DNA of 64,000 bases from a candidate division WOR-3 bacterium. GTDB taxonomy: Bacteria; Hydrothermota; Hydrothermia; UBA1063. Below, in pieces: positions 61,019-64,000 of this stretch. The position numbers were made by a program, and so were the translations under genes. The notes under the pieces are model-generated. The model had not been told where the DNA came from and ran no database searches. It saw only the letters and a program-made list of their open reading frames with translations. The stretch spans positions 962,688 to 1,026,687 of the forward strand of contig JBDRYS010000001.1 of the NCBI GenBank assembly GCA_039803545.1. The letters run 5' to 3'. Numbering within the stretch: the stretch's first letter is position 1; each line of letters starts with the position of its first letter.

Positions 61019-62536
61019 TTAAAATATCGATGATAAATCAGCTTTTTCCAGGGCTTCGAGAAATTTCTTGAGCAAAACGGGATCAAAATGTTCCGGCTTC
61101 GTTCTATTATCACCATGAAGAAGAATCTTTACCACCTCCTCGTGAGAAAGCGGCTTCTTATAAGGTCTTTCACTCCTTAGGGCTTCGTAGACATCGACAA
61201 CTTTTATGATTCTTCCTGTAATGGGTATTGCCTCTCCAGAAAGCCCAAAGGGATAACCCGTCCCATCGTAGTTCTCATGATGATATAGGGCAATTTCAAG
61301 GGCAATTTTAAATCTTGGATGGGTGAGAAGGCGTTTCGCAAAAATTGTATGCTGTTTCATCAATTCCCATTCCTGTGGGTCAAGGGGTCCTGGCTTGGTA
61401 AGGATATTAAGCGGAATGAAGATTTTACCAACATCATGAAGAACGGAATAGTTTATAATCTCTTCTTTCAAACCCTCTGGCATTTCCAAATTCTCTACCA
61501 GCAACCGGGTCAAAAATTTCACCCTCTGCAAATGTTTCCCTGTCTCCGTATCGTAACCTTCGGCTGCAAGGGCAAGCTTCTCAGCAAAATCAAAGAAAGC
61601 TTCCTTCAGTTCTTTTACGTACGCCTGATTCTTCGTTAGCTCACTACTTATTCCCAGAGCAGCCTCCTTTAAGGTAGATAACAATCCCCTCACCTCGACC
61701 GTGCGAGAGATATCGGCATCGAAATTGATTGACTTATATTTCCTAAAATCCTCTAAAGCCTCTTTTATGTATCCTGTCTCCCTCTTTACCCATTTGGATA
61801 AATGAAGAGAGGCTAAGGCCGTCACAAAAAAGAGAAAAACAAACATTGTGAGATTAAAAATCAATATTTTGAAAAGGCTGTAGAAATTGAGTCTCGCATA
61901 AACCAGCAGTTTTTGCTCATAAGGAGGAAAATCTTCAATAGCAATCTCCCCTACTAAGTCTCTTTTATATGGGTGAAATTTCAAAAGTTTCTTAGGATAT
62001 GGAGGAAAGTCTGAAAGGATGGGTAGGTGTGCAACATTATAAACTCCTATATTTTCCAGAAAAATCGAAAGTCCCTTTAATTTCCTCAAATTCTCAACGA
62101 AATCTCTATCATTAAGCAGGAGTCCGATTTCGAGGATGTCTCCGTTGGGTAGCCTCCTATAGGCATAAACCCGCATTTTTCCAGTCATTACTTCAATACC
62201 CATTCTATGAAGCACCAGGCCTTTTTCAAGGGCTACATTCAAACTCTTCCAGAAATCTTCAAATTTTGACAAATCAAGCCCCAAATCCTCTTTGTAATCC
62301 GTCCAGATTATTTTCCCACTTTTACTTATTATGTAATAGTTAATATCCTCAAAAAGCTCGGAAGGGAACCTTTTCCTGTATTTTTCGATGACCCCTTCGA
62401 AATTTATCTGTGGATAAGATTTACCGGCAATCACTTCTTTCTCTACCTGCGCATAGAGCTCATTTAGCATTCTAATTATGTCTTTCTCGTAATAGCTCGT
62501 AGCCTTTCTAATACCACTAACGGATTCGGTGACCAA
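61019..62536 (-). CDS. membrane HD-GYP domain protein 3 (N-terminus cut off by a stop)
   Basis: The 505-codon open part, from a TTG at 62536, holds most of the periplasmic domain, one membrane helix (about 225-247) and an intact HD-GYP domain (NYSVLHDVGKIFIP, KQHTIFAKRLL, ALYHHENYDGTGYPFGL, RIIKVVDVYEALRSERPYKK). The expected N-terminal helix lies upstream in the same frame, but a TAA at 62591-62593 separates them. There is no Shine-Dalgarno sequence at the TTG, so this part may not be translated unless the stop is bypassed, translation restarts, or the stop is a sequencing error. Confidence 0.75.
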   Translation of the reverse strand: MVTESVSGIRKATSYYEKDIIRMLNELYAQVEKEVIAGKSYPQINFEGVIEKYRKRFPSELFEDINYYIISKSGKIIWTDYKEDLGLDLSKFEDFWKSLNVALEKGLVLHRMGIEVMTGKMRVYAYRRLPNGDILEIGLLLNDRDFVENLRKLKGLSIFLENIGVYNVAHLPILSDFPPYPKKLLKFHPYKRDLVGEIAIEDFPPYEQKLLVYARLNFYSLFKILIFNLTMFVFLFFVTALASLHLSKWVKRETGYIKEALEDFRKYKSINFDADISRTVEVRGLLSTLKEAALGISSELTKNQAYVKELKEAFFDFAEKLALAAEGYDTETGKHLQRVKFLTRLLVENLEMPEGLKEEIINYSVLHDVGKIFIPLNILTKPGPLDPQEWELMKQHTIFAKRLLTHPRFKIALEIALYHHENYDGTGYPFGLSGEAIPITGRIIKVVDVYEALRSERPYKKPLSHEEVVKILLHGDNRTKPEHFDPVLLKKFLEALEKADLSSIF

Positions 62537-62725
62537 AACATCTGCTCTTCTATTGATACCGTTAAAGACAAGGTCACCAATTTTTCTATATTAAACAATA
62601 GAGTAGGTAAAGCTCAGAAGAGCTGCAATAATGGTCGCAGGGAGTATTACTCGGAAAAGAATGGCCCTAAGGTGATAATCGATGGGTTGCGCTTTTCTAC
62701 TTAAATATTCTGGTAAAAAGCGCAT
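62537..62725 (-). other. upstream in-frame part of HD-GYP gene 3 with in-frame TAA
   Basis: From ATG 62725 the frame reads MRFLPEYLSRK..., then a membrane helix (AILFRVILPATIIAALLSFTYSIV), a TAA at 62591-62593, and continues YRKIGDLVFNGINRRADV straight into HD-GYP protein 3. Length and layout match the N-termini of paralogs 1 and 2. On the minus strand a promoter (TTGAAA 62754-62759, 16 bases, TAATAT 62732-62737) ends six bases before the ATG, as in the leaderless genes. So 62725 is the original start and the stop is a single-codon lesion. Confidence 0.8.
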
Positions 62726-62892
62726 GCTTAAAATATTATATACCGATCGCTGCTTTCAAACAAATTTTAGATTTGGAGGCTCTCTTGGAACCGTGTAAGA
62801 ACACTTCACTTTGTCTTTTTAAGGCTTTTCGCCCTGAACATCGGAAAATTAGGATAACTTCTTTTTAATGCCCAAGATGCCAGACTAAAGAA

Positions 62893-63669
62893 TTATCTCT
62901 TTCTTTTATCCACTTCTAAGCATGCAAAGGCGTTGTGGTTGTGAATACTCTCATAGCTCTTTACATTAATCTTATACCATAAAATCCTTGGGTCTTTGTT
63001 GAGTTTTATAGCCACCTCCCTCGCCACATCTTCAACAAAGCGGGGAGTATCATAAGCCCTTTCAGTAACATGCTTCTCATCGACCCTCTTTAACAGGGCA
63101 AATAGAGGCGATGAAGCGGAACTCTCAGCGATTTCCACAAGTTCTTCGATCCATACAAGTTTTAAAGTCCGTACCTGAATCTGAACCTCTGCCCTCTGGT
63201 TATGGGCTCCTCTCTCGGATATCTCCTTAGAGCACGGGCACAGTGTATGAACAGGCACATTAACCTCAAGTACAAAATCGAACTCGGTTCCCTTTGATGC
63301 AATAAACTTACACAAATAATTCATGTAAGATTCCAGCCTTGAGACTGGTGCTTTCTTCTTTATAAAATAAGGAAATTCCAGCTCAAGATAAGCCTTTTCA
63401 GCTTTTAGCACCTTCTTAAGCTCATCGAGAATATTTTCGATATTCTGTAAAGTGATGTTGTTGGAATGTTTATTCAAGACCTCAACAAACCTGGACATGT
63501 GAGTGCCTCTAAAGTTGTGAGGTAATTCCACAGCCAATTTGACCCTTGCAGTAGTGTGCTGGAGTACATTCGCCCTATCCATTACCCTTATCGGATAGAG
63601 TAGATCCTCTATACCCACCTTATCTATTGGGATTTTCCTTGGATCGTATTGATTCTGAACATCCTTCAT
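62893..63669 (-). CDS. folE2: GTP cyclohydrolase FolE2 (type IB)
   Basis: The enzyme converts GTP to 7,8-dihydroneopterin triphosphate, the first step to folate and to queuosine precursors, and works with metals other than zinc. The 258 residues carry family motifs: VPVHTLCPCSKEISERGAHNQRAEV with the catalytic cysteine near residue 147, TPRFVEDVAREVA and ESIHNHNAFACLE at the C-terminus. It starts two bases after the archease gene. No other folate gene is in the window. Confidence 0.95.
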   Translation of the reverse strand: MKDVQNQYDPRKIPIDKVGIEDLLYPIRVMDRANVLQHTTARVKLAVELPHNFRGTHMSRFVEVLNKHSNNITLQNIENILDELKKVLKAEKAYLELEFPYFIKKKAPVSRLESYMNYLCKFIASKGTEFDFVLEVNVPVHTLCPCSKEISERGAHNQRAEVQIQVRTLKLVWIEELVEIAESSASSPLFALLKRVDEKHVTERAYDTPRFVEDVAREVAIKLNKDPRILWYKINVKSYESIHNHNAFACLEVDKRKR

Positions 63670-63671
63670 TT

Positions 63672-64000
63672 TTAAACGTCGCAGATGAGGTTGGTTTCAA
63701 AACCTTCCGGTGTTTTCCTTATCTCTAAATTATGGTAAGTAACACTTTTGATTTCCTTCTTTAAACGGTGCCTTTCAGGATCGTAGTCTTCGTAGAAAAG
63801 TTTTGCATTAATAGAAGTATCCTCAATCTTTAGCTCACAATCAGTGAAAATCTTACCTTCCACGATGGTTCTGAAAATGACTTCACTTAGAAAATCAACC
63901 AGCAAATCTTCTAAGGTCTCCGCCTTATCGGTGTACAAAAGTTCCTTTTGTTCGCCTTTCTCTTTAATCTCCACCATCGCATTCATTATTGCCTCAAAAC
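63672..64000 (-). CDS. archease (partial, 5' end outside the window)
   Basis: Archease activates the RNA ligase RtcB for tRNA splicing or RNA repair. The visible part matches the C-terminal two thirds: AETLEDLLVDFLSEVIFR, LKKEIKSVTYHNLEIRKTPEGFETNLICDV with the conserved metal-site His and terminal Asp. An ATG at 63986 could be taken as start, but the frame stays open to the window edge (F-E-A-I before it, as in full archeases), and the HTADIG-type N-terminus must lie beyond 64000. RtcB is not in the window. Confidence 0.9.
   Translation of the reverse strand, partial: FEAIMNAMVEIKEKGEQKELLYTDKAETLEDLLVDFLSEVIFRTIVEGKIFTDCELKIEDTSINAKLFYEDYDPERHRLKKEIKSVTYHNLEIRKTPEGFETNLICDV

Noticed and set aside
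62726-62892. Spacer upstream of HD-GYP gene 3 as a possible small gene or RNA
   Set aside because: It holds the leaderless promoter; I saw no further open frame with a start signal and no stable structure.

Overview
The window reads as a compact, roughly 40% G+C chromosome segment of a Gram-negative, anaerobic, probably thermophilic bacterium. Outer-membrane and LPS-type genes (a PorV-like barrel, MsbA-like flippase, GT9 and O-antigen ligase-like proteins, many lipoproteins) show a diderm envelope. Aldehyde:ferredoxin oxidoreductase, superoxide reductase, rubredoxin, rubrerythrin, coenzyme-B12-dependent ribonucleotide reductase and FeoAB point to anaerobic life. The best fit is a candidate phylum of the FCB/WOR-3 kind; this placement is inference, as no rRNA is present. 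Apart from the repeat array at the left edge, no gene-free stretch exceeds about 300 bases, and I saw no CRISPR array, rRNA, classical insertion sequence or prophage.

Layout. 1-617: an array of tRNA-Asn fragments, palindromes and a small GIY-YIG nuclease gene, ending in an intact tRNA-Asn. 665-6280: recA, dcd, an intein-split nrdJ and a lipoprotein gene on the minus strand. 6413-9429: polysaccharide genes (GT2, O-antigen ligase-like, GT9). 9503-13968: PorV-like barrel, solute-binding lipoprotein, feoAB. 13965-17804: PPDK regulator, Fpg/Nei glycosylase, rpsT, two tRNAs and a barrel/TPR protein. 17927-24087: AOR, a homoserine dehydrogenase remnant, adenosine-specific kinase, MltD-like transglycosylase, and an oxygen-defence operon (diiron protein, rubrerythrin, winged helix protein, superoxide reductase, rubredoxin). 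24196-31366: Nudix, histidine kinase, formiminoglutamate enzymes, RadC, HIT, ribBA-ribH-trmI. 31467-35547: tldD/pmbA and an MFS exporter.

35571-46860 is a full type IV pilus locus in the order pilB-T-C-S-R-A, a second pilin, an ABC transporter and a TPR protein, with pilD divergent. The pilA gene has a clear sigma-54 promoter and a pair of palindromic operators beside pilR, so PilS/PilR control can be read from the DNA. 46873-52997: MOSC protein, a small membrane protein, a second sigma-54 two-component pair, a TIGR00725 protein and hutH. 53002-57338: an operon for a GT-like protein, MsbA-like ABC exporter, histidine kinase and JAMM protease. 57432-62725: tRNA-Leu and three tandem membrane HD-GYP genes, the third interrupted by an in-frame TAA. 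62893-64000: folE2 and archease, the latter running off the window.

Two themes cut across the window. First, many transcription units seem to make leaderless mRNA: a -35 and -10 pair lies with the -10 ending exactly 6 (sometimes 7-8) bases before the start codon and with no Shine-Dalgarno sequence, while genes inside operons carry normal GGAGG sites. Second, the left-edge array looks like a small mobile unit in which a GIY-YIG gene borrows its last codons and stop from tRNA-Asn sequence, alongside internally deleted copies. This array is the most unusual object here.
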